DNA of 64,000 nt, taken from contig JAHYIO010000037.1 of the NCBI GenBank assembly GCA_020543525.1, positions 1,984,001-2,048,000 on the forward strand. The letters run 5' to 3'. Under the pieces are notes generated by a model, which had not been told where the DNA came from, did no database searches, and was given only the letters and a program-made list of their open reading frames with translations. Position 1 is the first letter of the stretch. Every line of letters begins with the position of its first letter. The position numbers and the translations under genes were made by a program. This document shows, one piece after another, positions 35,117 to 50,735 of this stretch. This stretch comes from Coriolopsis trogii (lineage: Eukaryota > Basidiomycota > Agaricomycetes > Polyporales > Polyporaceae).

Positions 35117-38100
35117 GCTCTCCTCCGCATCTGCATTCGTATATTGCCCCGCGCATTTCGGCATAGACGCGTCCCATGCGTGGCCCATGTGCGAGGACGG
35201 GATGCCGCGGTGCCTCGTCCGCGTCGCCCAGAAGCCTTCGAAAAAGTGATTGCTGGCGGCCGTCGGCGTGGGTTGTGATCCTCGACAGGCAGAGTGGTTT
35301 TGGAGGCACGCCGCCATTGGCTCCTCGCGCGACTCGCCTCCGGATATTCAACGGACGAGGCGGGTCACGGCAGTCTGAAGGGCATGAACTGAGAAGCGTT
35401 CGTTCAGGAACGCGGGGTCCTTCCCGCAGTAGACCCGTACTGCTGGCATCGGCACAATGACGCATCGAAACAGTCTCGGTGTCCTTTTCAGGCAGTTACG
35501 AGAAGCAGGAGGAGAGAGGAAGCAGGAAGGATGAGGCGGGATCGAGACATGTCGGGGGATCCTCGCAGAGTATATCCGATGTTTAAAGGCTTTCTTCTCC
35601 GGAGGTATACACGTGAGCGCTAAAGCCCGCGGTACTATGCATCTACCATCTGGTCCGTCGAAGGAGACAGGGGCTGGAAAAGGCTCATTTCCGGAACGCC
35701 TATGGGTACACCGGGAGGCATGGGCATGTTGAAGAGAGACACGGCACGGACAGAGCGATTTTGCCGCGAGAGGCGTAGTAGATAGGCTTGCTGCGAGGCA
35801 TGCGTTGCGTGTGGTGAAAGCGGAACTTGAAGCCGGGACCATGCTTGTATGCGACGGGGCTTCTTGCTCGGATGTGTGATCGGTTCGTCTTCGGAATATG
35901 TTGAAGCTCAGCCTCGAGGAGGACTGGCAACATCATCTCAGAAAACCATCACGCGCCCGCTGTCCAAGGGACAACGCGCGCAAAAATAGCGAGCCACTCG
36001 TTCTCGTGGAGCCACACAAATGCAGTGCCTGGTTTACGAACAGAGCAAGGTCCGGCGGCGGGAGATGAGGAGCGAGTGGACTCGGCAAGGTAGGAACTCC
36101 GGACATGTCGGCGAGAGCGGTCGCTAAGGACCGGTTAACATATCTGTTGTCTCGCTATAGGCTCTCTGCCAAAGAGAGGAAGAGAGCGATGTCGAAACAG
36201 CGGGATAAGATACGTCCGCCTGGAGATAGGGCCACTCGAATGTGGTGGATGGCTATGTTGCATGTTTGGGCAGTGTGACACCTCTTTGCAGGCTCTTTCA
36301 TAGGAGTCCAAATTCTGGTGTCGTCCGTCAAGGTGCTGAGAAAAGGGTCGTGTACCTGCTGCCACCACCACAGTCAATGGACAAGCTTGCGAATGCTCGG
36401 CGGCCGGGACGATGGTAGCGTGCTTATGTGCGAACGAGGTGTGTGATTGCGAGGATTGCGCAGACACCGACGTCATCACGGATCCCTTGGGCCCGAGATA
36501 AGTGAATGAGAATGAGATCATATTCAAAGGGAGCAAACCGATAGAGACTCACATCGGCGCGATCACTAGGATTTCTTGCGCACTAGGCCAGGCAGCAGCA
36601 CGAGCGTACATCCAAAAAAACACAAAGTAGCTCCCCATCTGTGCCTTCATTCGATCAATCCTTGGTCGAAGGCCAAAGAGAATGTTTGCGCCACGCTCGT
36701 TTCAATAGGTACTCCCAGCCTCCAGAGCCGCCGTGCACCAGCTTTCGCGCGACCTGTTCACGCAAAGGTTGCCAACGTTCCGTGACTTGCGACACGATAC
36801 GAAACGCATTCACCGTTTGGCCTTGGACCGTGACATCGGTCGAACTTCAAGTGTACATGACTGAGTCCGAGCGGGTTTTCGCCGCATTCGCCGCGAGGAG
36901 GCAGTGTACATCGTAGAGCAGCGGCAGCATGCGTGTCCGCCGTGACGTACCTCTAACGTAGAACTGACGAGCTAGCGGGCGCTCGACCAGAGAGACGATG
37001 TCGACGGACTTCAATGGGGTAGCCGCCATCCTCGAGGTTCAACGTTCAGGCGCGAGCGCTATTGTTCATGGACAAATCTTGGCCATTCGACCAGAGCTGG
37101 AATAGGCAAGGATCGTATGTGCATAATCTGCGAACACTGCGGTCGACTGGCCCCTGCCGAACGCTCGGCCGGGAAGATTGCGGCTGTACTCGAGATACGG
37201 CGTGAGCTCACACTCGCACAGTAGTGTTGTCCAATATAGTAAGCGCGGACGTCAATACAAACCGTCTTCGCCGAGCTGGGGCATGAATACATAGATCGCG
37301 CGAATACATCGAGGGCCGATATAGACTCGATGGGACAATAATAGCAACCTGAGCTCACGATGAGTACCGTCGAGGCAAGCGAGGTGAGATCAAGAGGAGG
37401 AGTTCAAGTTGCAACTCACCCGCTGTCTCTCGTGATCTGCCGAGGCTGAGCAATACAAAGACCACGCCAACGCACAGCAGAACAGACATAGATGCGGTGG
37501 ATATGATTAGTAGCCCATCGACGTCGTCGGTGGATCGGAATAATCCTGATGAGTTGGTACTCACAGGCTACAGGGGGTACACTTGCTGGGCAGCAGACGG
37601 CAGCATTGCCAAACGCATCCGCGTTGCGCGGCATACACACACACATCCGCTCCTTGTCCCATCCCACGACTAGTATCTCTCTCCCGGTTCACAGCAAGGC
37701 GACTCGTTGGCCCAACGCCTCGGTCGCGACTCGGGACGGGACGAGAGGAAGGGGTCGCGTACTGTCTGCCGACCGTGACTGCGCTGGTCGCTCTGGAGAC
37801 TGGATGCCAAAGGCGGACAGGTTTTGCTTCGGCCAGGAGTGGGCAGTGAGGGCCCGCCAGTCAAGCAGCGGTCGGTTGTCAGAGAGTCGTCATCGACTTG
37901 GTGCAACGAGACTTTCCGAGTCGCTGCCCATGCAGCTGTGCATTTCTCCGGCTTTTGTGAATGCTCCCTGGGGTTATATTGAAGCGAAGGCGAAGGAGGA
38001 GGCTTGACGTGCGTACGTTTGTGCTCGGCGAACGCGGCCTCAGGACACCAGAGTACGGCACGAGGAGCGGAATGAGAACGAGAACGAAGGACTGGGAGGT

Positions 38101-40370
38101 CTTCGAGGAAGACGGGCGGTGACGGAATCGCCGCGGCGGGGGAAGGAGGACGACGTACGGTCTGCTGACGGTGGATGCGCTTGTCTGTCTGGAGGCCGCC
38201 ACGAGCGAGAGCAACCACAGTCGTTCGAGTACACGGAGACACTCTCGCTAGCATTCGAGAATTGGTACGATGAACCCCTCGTCCTATCCCGCCTAAGCTG
38301 AAGCTTGCGCATACTCTCGCTTCTCGTGACTGGTTCTGAGACGACATGGAGAGTCAAGACCATATAGGTTCGCAATGAAGACTGCACGCACGATGTAGCC
38401 TCGGTCGTGGCTCGATAGGCCCAGAGAGCTTTTTGGTCTTCGACTACCCTTCGTGCTTTGACACGGCGAATTGTCTCTGGCGAGCTTCCCAGTCCCAGTG
38501 GGGATGGGCAACGCCCACTAGCCGGTGTCCTGCTTATGTAACGTAGGCGCGCAGATAATGGTCCCAATCTATCGCGATATCTCGTTCGCTTACTTGTGCA
38601 GCCTCATCTAAGCGAGCTCAAAATGATCAAGATTGAGATTCAATCGTAATTCCATGGCACAAGAGGCCTTCCTGGCAGCTCTCGACACGTTCATGCACAC
38701 TGAAGCTTCAGAATATCTGAGAGGACCTCCCAAAACCTATCCTACTCTGATGACGACGACAAAATGCCTCTCCAAAGACTGGAACCTGCAGAAAGGGACG
38801 GCCTGGGCTAATGTAACTTGAAACGCAATGGGGGACCATGAAGCCGGCGCCTCCTTCTCCTAGAAGTTATCTCGAGATTTCAGACACTTTCGGTTGTGCT
38901 CTAGGTTATACCTTACTTTTGAACTCTGAGAATTTGGATGTTACATATTGCAAAAGCACGTCGGGAATTGTCAGAGACTTTGCGTAGGGATATATGCCCA
39001 GCGGCAGTCTGCCTGAGGCCTGCACTACAGTGACCGGCACGGGCGCTACTCGAGCGCTAAGGTGGTCGCACACCCCTCCTACGCCACTTTTGCAGCCAGG
39101 TTTCTGACTCTCATGCTCATTTCTCACGAAAACACCTCACCAAAAGCACATGCAGATTTACTGTGACTAGAGATCCTTCGGAGTGGAATTTTGTGAGACT
39201 ATAATTGTGACTTATCTCGACAATATGGACGCGATGCGGAAATCGATTCCGAAGAAATTGTTGTATACATAGTTCTATGCACATTTCGAAGCTTCAGAGG
39301 GGCATAGGAGGCTCACAGCGAGTGGGATCTGGCATGGACGTGGTATGCCATCCTCTTGCGCGCCTAAGACAGTGTGAGCGACAAGCCAGATGAGATAACA
39401 GCGGCCTGCCGGACAAGCCGAGAATTATCTTTGCTGTTTTCTTATCTCAAGGACTAAGCGAGGCTTGGGCGCTCGGACGCGCGCTAGCTCGGTAAACCCG
39501 GGCGTTGCCCATCCCCATGGGAGTCCCAGTCGTGGTCCCGACAGGGGTCGTGACTCGGCGCCTGAACGAGGACCGCTCTGCACTACGAGCTCGGAGTAGC
39601 GAAGTCCATATCGTACGGAGGAGTTGGCCGAGCCAATCCCCTGACTTGTCCAAATCTGGGCATATCTGAAGGCGGAGGTCGAGACTTTGTACCCCATTGT
39701 GGTGTGGTTGCGAATCTTTCCAGTGGAAGAAAGCAAAAAATGAACTGCACCCGTATGCATGATGGAGAATCAGATGACGAAGGCTTGTTTCCTCTCTCCA
39801 CGTAAACGTCTAGAGAGCTCGGCTACGTGTCGGGTCGTGAATGATGTGTTCTGTAGGATGAGACTGACATAGAGCGCTGGTAGACAACATCGGACATCGG
39901 ATTGATGAGTTGAAACAAGCGGTCTGGAGGGACGGGAGAGGTGGATGACATGAGATTGTGTGTTTGGGGTACGAACAGCGGAGTTGGATAGACACGAGGA
40001 CGTGGTGGACAAGACCTGGAGCGATAAATCTGGGGCAGTCGCGAGGCGGCGGGCGTGTCCTCGAGGCGAGCGAGCGCCTCGTCTGTGGGAGCACGCGAGG
40101 GCGGCGGATGGCTTATCTGGCCAGTTCTGACCTCGTTTGGGTTCATGCACGGTGGCGTTCGTGCTTGGCCTCCGCCATCGCCTGGACCAGGGACCGACGC
40201 CCACGCCTGGCTGGGACGTTCTTGCAACTGCGAGAGGCGAGGACGAGGACGCCAATATTGAAATTCGGGGGGAGATTGCGCACATTAGAAGGCCGGGGAG
40301 GGTGACAGTGATGGGCGACGACACCGTGGGAGGGCGTTGTGCATTGCGAGGCCATGGCGTCGTCGCTGCT

Positions 40371-40454
40371 GCTGGCGGCGAGGACGCGGTCGCTGGCGGC
40401 GAGGACGCGGTCGCTGGCGGCGAGGAGGCCATCGGTGGCGGCGAGGACGAGATT
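40371..40454 (+). repeat. 21-bp minisatellite, four units
   Basis: Two identical units GCTGGCGGCGAGGACGCGGT(C) at 40371-40391 and 40392-40412 are followed by two diverged ones at 40413-40433 and 40434-40454. On the plus strand the unit would encode a seven-residue AGGEDAV-type repeat, but no gene is supported around it. Confidence 0.85.
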
Positions 40455-40719
40455 GGAGGGGCGATTGGGTGTGCTTGCCGACGTTGCCGAGAGCGGGTTA
40501 ATGAACTCGGCTCCCGTCCCAGAGACCGCGCATGCCATATATAGACACGGACCACAAGTCCGCCGGGCGTCTGTCCAGCGCTGAGGCGAGGCCTGGGACA
40601 GACGCCGGATAAGCTTTTTGACCGAGTTCGTCTCCTCCCGCCCTCCTCTTCCCGCCCTCGTCTCTCCTCCACCACCACCATCGTCCTACCGCCCCACACC
40701 AACAGCGACATCCCCCGCC

Positions 40720-42652
40720 ATGCCGCTCTCCATCCTCCCAACCCCCAGCCCCCCCTCCCCTCTCAGAACCAAATTCAGCGTGCGCACCTTGTCCCTCCGA
40801 ATCCGTGCCAAATTGTGAGTCCTTTCTTCTCCGCGTCTCCACCGACGGCTCCTCCCCTTCGTGGCTGCGGCCCGTATCGGTCGCTTTCTGTAACAACACG
40901 TCTCAGGAGCAACACTCCTTGCTCGTCGTCGACCCCGTACAGCATAGCTTCTCGCTGGCCTGGTGAGCTGTCCGTGCGAAGACGGCTGTCCACATCAAAT
41001 GTGGCGTCTTGTCCCTCACTACCCCAGCTCGTTTCTCACCTCTTAGCTCCCATCACTCTCTACTTTGCCTTGTCCAGCTGCTCGTATCTGACATTTTGAC
41101 ACCCAGTCGCCGCCCCAAGACACATGGTGTCGCTCACGAACCTGTACCCCTACCCTACGTCCCTCCAGAAGTCTGGGGCCTCATCATCCAGCATGCCTGC
41201 CTCTTCCACCATGATCCTCTCGACACCTCACAGGAGCTCTCGTTCCTCGAGTCTCCCTCCAACCAGCTCGCATGCTATCGCTCTTGCATGGCGACAAAGA
41301 CCAGCCTCTCCCTTGTCTGCCGACAGTGGAACGCCCTCACCCGCAGTCTTCTCTACGAGTTCGTCTGGATATCTCGAGCCGCCCAGGCAAAAGCTTTGGC
41401 CCGCACCCTCCTCATGGAGTACGTCAACGAACTCCCCTCCAGCGGCAGGTTCATTCGTCGGCTCCATATCGAGACCCCTGCCCTCGAGCGCTGCGCTCCC
41501 GCCGACCTTCGCACGATCCTCGACTACTCCCCACAACTCTCCATATATTCAGACCACCACTCTGTGCAACGCAGTCTGCTCGAGGACTCGCCAGACCCCC
41601 GCTGTAGTCCGGAGGAGATCCTCAAGCTGGTCGCACAGCCCAAGATCCGACGGCTCAGCTGGACGAGTTACGATGACGTCCCCTTTGAGCTCCGGATGGC
41701 CCCCCTCGTCAAGAATCTCACGACGCAGCTGGAATACCTCGAGCTCTCCTCGCGTTCTCCCAACCTCCCCGGTTTCAACATGCTCGCCGGGTCGTCTGCG
41801 AACCACAACTTCGACAAGCTGCAGATGAACGTGCATCTGCCATCTCTCCGCGCGCTCAAAGTGTCGCTCGACAACAACACCTTTGCCGTGCTCGCATCAT
41901 GGGACATGCCAGCGCTCACCAATCTCTCCGTCCTCTCCTCGGACTTCAGCTATACCGGCGAAGGCTTCTCGCGCTTCTTCCAAGCGCATGGCCGGAAGCT
42001 CACCCAGCTCGAGCTCGGCCACTCGTCTTCCCTGATCGAGGAACACTACCTGACCACGCCGCTGCACCTCGTCGCCCTGCAGCAGCAGAACCAGAATCAG
42101 AACCAGCAGCAGCCGCCCGTCCCGCTCGCCGAATGGTGCCCGAACCTGCGCGAGTTCATCTGCTCCGCCGACGCCGAGTGGCACTGGCAGAGCCCGGACT
42201 GGATCGCGCCGCACATTCTTCTCCCCGCGCATCCCCGGGTCGAGCTCATCGGCATCCGGGACATCGACACGCGCCTGATCGAAGACCCCATCGCGCGGTT
42301 CGATCCTTTGAGCCGCCCGAACACGAACACGAACGCGTCGCACGACCACGACCACGAGTACGACTATGACGCGTTCGAACGGGACAATGACCTGTCGGAC
42401 ACGCCGTACTTTCTGCTGTACGAGCAGATCTCGTCGCTGCTGCAGGAGGAGGCGTTCCCGAACCTGCGGTTCGTCCGTGATCTGAGCGCGGAGAGCCACC
42501 GGATGCGGAGCGAGCGGCCGCACCCACGGATATTGCAGTTTTGGAAGAAGGTCGTGGCGCGGTGTGCGGAGCGGGCGGTGTGGTTTGAGGACTGCACGGG
42601 GGTGAACGTCACGCAGGGGGCGTTGAGGCGGGCGACGTTGGGCGCGCGGTGA
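40720..42652 (+). CDS. F-box-like protein with leucine-rich C-terminal region
   Basis: Probable substrate receptor of an SCF ubiquitin ligase; target unknown. Exon 1 (40720-40814) starts MPLSILPTPSPPSPL and joins in phase, across an intron at 40815-41106, to exon 2 (RAKF-RRPKTHGVAH). The F-box-like segment is PLPYVPPEVWGLIIQHAC...TSLSLVCRQWNALTRSLLYE at residues about 40-115. After it come leucine-rich stretches (LTTQLEYLELSSRSPNLPG, LPSLRALKVSLDNN, MPALTNLSVLSSD, KLTQLELGHSSS) like those of mushroom F-box/LRR proteins. Gln/Asn (42090-42115) and Asp/His (42340-42372) low-complexity inserts are present. 546 residues. An alternative exon in 40908-40969 was rejected because it breaks phase. Confidence 0.82.
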
Positions 42653-43470
42653 GGGAGGGCACGTGGGTCCATCTGCAGCACACCTCGACCGCGGCCATCT
42701 GACGTGTGTTGCCACCTGGGCGTCGACGAAGAGCACGGATGCGAACATGGACTCTGGGGCGGGCGCCGACCGGGCCCTGCTGTCCACTTTCCAGAGCCGC
42801 GCCGCGCCCCCATGCCGGGCTTCTCGGTGACGGGAGCTTTTTTGCTCGACGTCGGCTCGACCCCCTTTCTAGGATACAAGATACAAGCAACGACTATGCC
42901 TATGACCATTATCATGACACGACACGACCACGAAACGACTATGAAACATCGTCCGATCCATGCCCATCATCCATTGCGCGAAACGAAACGCGAAATCTGC
43001 ATCGTCCCCCATCGTACATAGTGTACACCCGCTGTACTACAGCATGCATTCCGATACCCCTCCCCCCGGTCGCACGTCGTCCACCACGCGCCTCGCGATC
43101 CGTCCGGAACATACACACACCCATGCCCGCGTCCTAGCTCGCCGATCTGCCGCAGCGTACATACATCCATACCACCCACCCTCGCATCCCACCGCATCCC
43201 GTTGCATCTCTCATCTCCCATCTTCCATCACCTCCCCTGACCCCAATCACAAACCACAACTACAACTGCAGCTGAATCCAGATCCCCATATCCCCTTTCT
43301 TGCCTGACCACACCATCTAAAGTTTCCCGTAGCATCTTTTCTTCGTCAGGAGCATCGTCGTCGCCGTTGGTTGAATACATATGGACCCCCTTCTTTCTAT
43401 CCGTTCGCACTGTCTGTGTCTGTGTCCGTGTCCGCGTTTGCGCTTGCGTCTGCTGTGCTCTCTCTCCGTC

Positions 43471-43507
43471 TCTTCTCTTTCTCTTTCTCTCTCTCTCTCT
43501 CTCTCTG
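43471..43507 (+). repeat. CT microsatellite
   Basis: Interrupted (TTCTCTTTCTCT) then a pure CT run over about 16 bases ending near 43507, preceded by a degenerate TGTCTGTGTCCGTGTCCGCG stretch at 43405-43445. Confidence 0.9.
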
Positions 43508-43870
43508 GTTCCTCCCATGTGTGATAAACTGTCCAGTGCCATGTCTCGAGCTCCTCTTGTACGCTATCTAGACGGTCTTCTCCTCGCGCTTCTCACTCGG
43601 TCTTTCGGTCTTTCGGTCCGCACCCTATCATCCTATCGCGTGGTGCTCTCTTGCCCAGATATCTCTCCCTCTCCGGTCCGTCCGCGAATCGAAGAATCGA
43701 ACTCGTAGAATCGGTGCGTACTATACAGGGATGACGACGCACTGTAAGAGGGACGAGAAGACAAAAACCCAAGCCCGAGTGATCTACATTTCTAGAAAGC
43801 ACAGTACACTAGGTGTGACAAGCACAAGCAAACGGGGACGTACATACCGTATCGAGTGACTAACGCGGGT

Positions 43871-43936
43871 GAGTATGAGTATGAGTATGAGTAGGATAGG
43901 CAACGGGAGCGGGAGCGGGGACGGGGACGGGGACAG
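43871..43936 (+). repeat. GAGTAT and GGGAGC/GGGGAC short tandem repeats
   Basis: Four copies of GAGTAT-type hexamers at 43871-43895, followed by GGGAGC (two) and GGGGAC (three) hexamers at about 43905-43935. Not in a gene. Confidence 0.85.
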
Positions 43937-44101
43937 TCGACGAGTCGGCCGAGACGGACGCGGGACGTACTCGGGGAGACGAACAGGAGGCACAAGGCGA
44001 TCAGAGTCGAGAAAGAGCAAAACGGGGACGAAGGCGGGACCACGGAAGGCTCGGCACGGGTGGGAGGGAAGGCAGAATCTGAAGAGAACAGTGGACGGAC
44101 A

Positions 44102-48711
<4,610 letters not shown>

Positions 48712-48940
48712 AACGCGGGGAGGGGCGGGGACGAGGGGCGGGTGGGTAGTGAATGGCGCTAGCGACGAGAATGGGCGTCCTTCGGACGCGTCGCGCGACT
48801 TCAGGGCCGGTTCATACGCACACGGTCACGCGTGACAGACGCGGTGACTCGGCCCCAAGAAGCGCCCAAGCCTTCGTTGACGTCGGTCGACTTTCGACAC
48901 GGACAGTCATAAGCTTGAACTCGGACTCCATTCAAATACG
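48712..48940. promoter_or_regulatory. Shared SMC5/ITPase promoter with two MCB-type ACGCGT sites
   Basis: 229 bp between the starts. It holds ACGCGT at 48786-48791 and again at 48828-48833, the latter inside a perfect palindrome GTCACGCGTGAC. ACGCGT is the site of the fungal MBF (Mbp1/Swi6) G1/S activator. This would fit S-phase expression of SMC5 and of a nucleotide-pool cleaning enzyme. No TATA box. Confidence 0.5.
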
Positions 48941-49844
48941 ATGAAAATTAGTGAGGTTTCTGTGGTTCATCAGGGAAGCATGCTGACTGAACGATTCTCA
49001 GCATTTGTCACGGGCAACGCGGGCAAGCTCCGTGAGGTTCGCCAGATATTGGGCGCAGCCAACATCCAGGTCGAGTCCCAGGAATTAGACAGTAAGTAAT
49101 CATCCATCACGTTCTTGTTGGGCAGCAAGAGCACAGGATGAACATTGTGTCATCATCGGACTAGCTCTCCCCGAGCTCTGTACCATCTCGATTATCGCAA
49201 TGCTCATTATGCCTTGCGGGTTGCGCATGCGTACACGTAATATAACCCACTGAGAATAATCGTCAGTACCGGAAGTACAAGGCTCAACACAGGAAGTGGC
49301 TCTTGCAAAGTGCCGGCGCGCTGCTGAACTCCTCTGCGGACCCTGCATTACCGAAGACACGGCACTCTGCTTCGAGGCGTTCAATGGACTACCGGGCCCG
49401 TACATCAAATACTTCTTGAAGGAGCTTGGGCACGAAGGCGAGTCCGTCGCCCATACTTTCATACGCGCATACATGCAAAATCCTCAACTCATAGCATAGG
49501 TCTTAACAAGCTCTTGGTGGGCTTTCCTACCACCGCTGCTTGGGCCCTGTGTACATTTGCATACAGTGCGGGCCCCGGTCATGAACCTGTATTATTCGAA
49601 GGCAGAACAGACGGCCATATCGTCCCCGCTCGCGGTGGAGGTCAATTCGGATGGGATCCGTGCTTCGAGGCAGAGGACACGGGAAAAACGTGGGTCGTTT
49701 ACTAAACTATATGTTGCATCTCGCACTGACTTGTGATTTAGATACGCCGAGATGGAGGCTGCAGAAAAGAACAAGATATCCCATCGCGGTCGCGCCTTGC
49801 AGAAACTGGAAGTATACCTGCGTGGTTTACCGACCGCGCCATGA
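48941..49844 (+). CDS. HAM1: Inosine triphosphate pyrophosphatase (HAM1/ITPA)
   Basis: Hydrolyses ITP, XTP and dITP to monophosphates and keeps deaminated purines out of DNA and RNA. The first exon is ten nucleotides (ATGAAAATTA) and joins in phase to CATTTGTCACG, giving [20 protein letters not shown] with the family's T-x-N-x-x-K substrate motif. [55 protein letters not shown] and [20 protein letters not shown] follow, matching human ITPA closely. The intron after FLKELGHEG (49438-49499) must use a GC donor (GCGAGT); any nearby GT gives a stop. About 190 residues, with the stop TGA at 49842-49844. It is complete. Confidence 0.93.
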
Positions 49845-50735
49845 GTCAGAGCTCGTCTCGCCTGGAAGGTTGTAACTGTGTAGAAAGCGTCACAACAACA
49901 TGTAGCTCTACGACTGAAAGGAGGCCGAATCGCTAAGTGGGGATATGCCTCTGCCAATTTCGAAACTCACTGATGTATTGTAGCGCTAGTTGTTAGACTA
50001 TGCACGGAGTAGTGTGCTGGTTGAGCGTCATCCTCTGGAGGATACCAAGCTTCAATTTCGCTACTGGCGAACTGTCTAGAAGTGTCAACTTCGTGACCCA
50101 CTATTGTTGCGTGAGCCTTGGTGCTAAATCGGTCATTAGTCATCCCGAACTGCCAACGCACGCCCGAAGCCAATAAGCTCTCCATTCCAACCATTCCCAG
50201 CCGAGCAAGGCTGCATGTTGGAGAAGACTACGATAGGATACCCGCCCGACTGCTTGGCTGTTCAGGGGACTCGGCATCGAATCTGGACTCTCAAGTGTCG
50301 ATAGCCAACCGACATCCGCAGGAACACAGCCACATCCGCTTCGGACCCCTATACCGTGCTCGGCGCGACGCGCGGAGCACGTCAGTAACATCGCGATCCA
50401 GACTGACTCAATATCCCGGATGCCGAGAACCGCGCACGTCCTGCGTGGCCGACTCTTGGTCAGATTCTCAATCCCGCAGACTAAGCTCATCCTGTGTCTC
50501 GGACTACTGCGCGCCCTACCCATCCATTTCGCCTATAATGCACGTCCGCCATGCGGTATTGCGCCCCCCTTCGCCACCCCCCAGCCTGTCCTCACATCCG
50601 CCGCTACCTGACATAAAGCTGGCTGCCTTTCCACCGCGATAACACACTCTTTCCCAAGCTTCAAGCTAACCCCGCTTCAAGTCTACCTCCTCGCCCAGGT
50701 CACCCTCCCAATCATCGCGAGACACAACATTCATC
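49845..50735. other. Intergenic, kinase promoter side
   Basis: 890 bp. A pyrimidine-rich stretch at 50560-50730 (many CCC and TCC runs) just before the kinase ATG looks like a core promoter and leader. A 174-codon plus frame at 50118-50642 has random composition and is not called. Confidence 0.5.

Larger units (their letters stand above)
35014..40719. other. Gene-poor region, 5.7 kb
   Basis: No gene could be supported. Fragments that look slightly coding include a hydrophobic run on the minus strand at about 37530-37430 (LLIISTASMSVLLCVGVVFV), without a start codon in frame or a usable acceptor, and a minus-strand frame from 37029 (MAATPLKSVDIVSLVERPLA) that ends after 60 codons. 38600-39400 is AT-rich. 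The right end (39770-40700) is GC-rich with long but compositionally random frames and the 21-bp tandem repeat. It may be relic transposon DNA, the remains of deleted genes, or non-coding. Confidence 0.5.
42653..44101. other. Intergenic with simple repeats, 1.45 kb
   Basis: Lies between the convergent F-box gene and SMC5. It is pyrimidine-rich and full of microsatellites, two of which are listed separately. No frame shows motifs. Probably 3' untranslated sequence and spacer. Confidence 0.6.

Noticed and set aside
37420..37677. Minus-strand frames with a hydrophobic segment, possible small membrane protein
   Set aside because: No in-frame ATG for the hydrophobic exon, and the only intron joining it would be about 18 nt.
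35348..38567. Several overlapping minus-strand frames of 110-225 codons
   Set aside because: Arg/Pro/Ser-rich, mutually overlapping in different frames, no splice-supported chain.
39770..40741. 323-codon minus-strand frame upstream of the F-box gene
   Set aside because: Composition is random Ser/Pro/Arg, it includes the minisatellite, and no domain or splice support is visible.
40908..40969. Extra exon for the F-box gene
   Set aside because: Its ends are consensus-like, but phase 2-to-1 joining breaks the conserved frame; direct splicing 40814 to 41107 works.
41897..42787. Minus-strand frame opposite the F-box gene
   Set aside because: Arg/Val-rich shadow frame without motifs.
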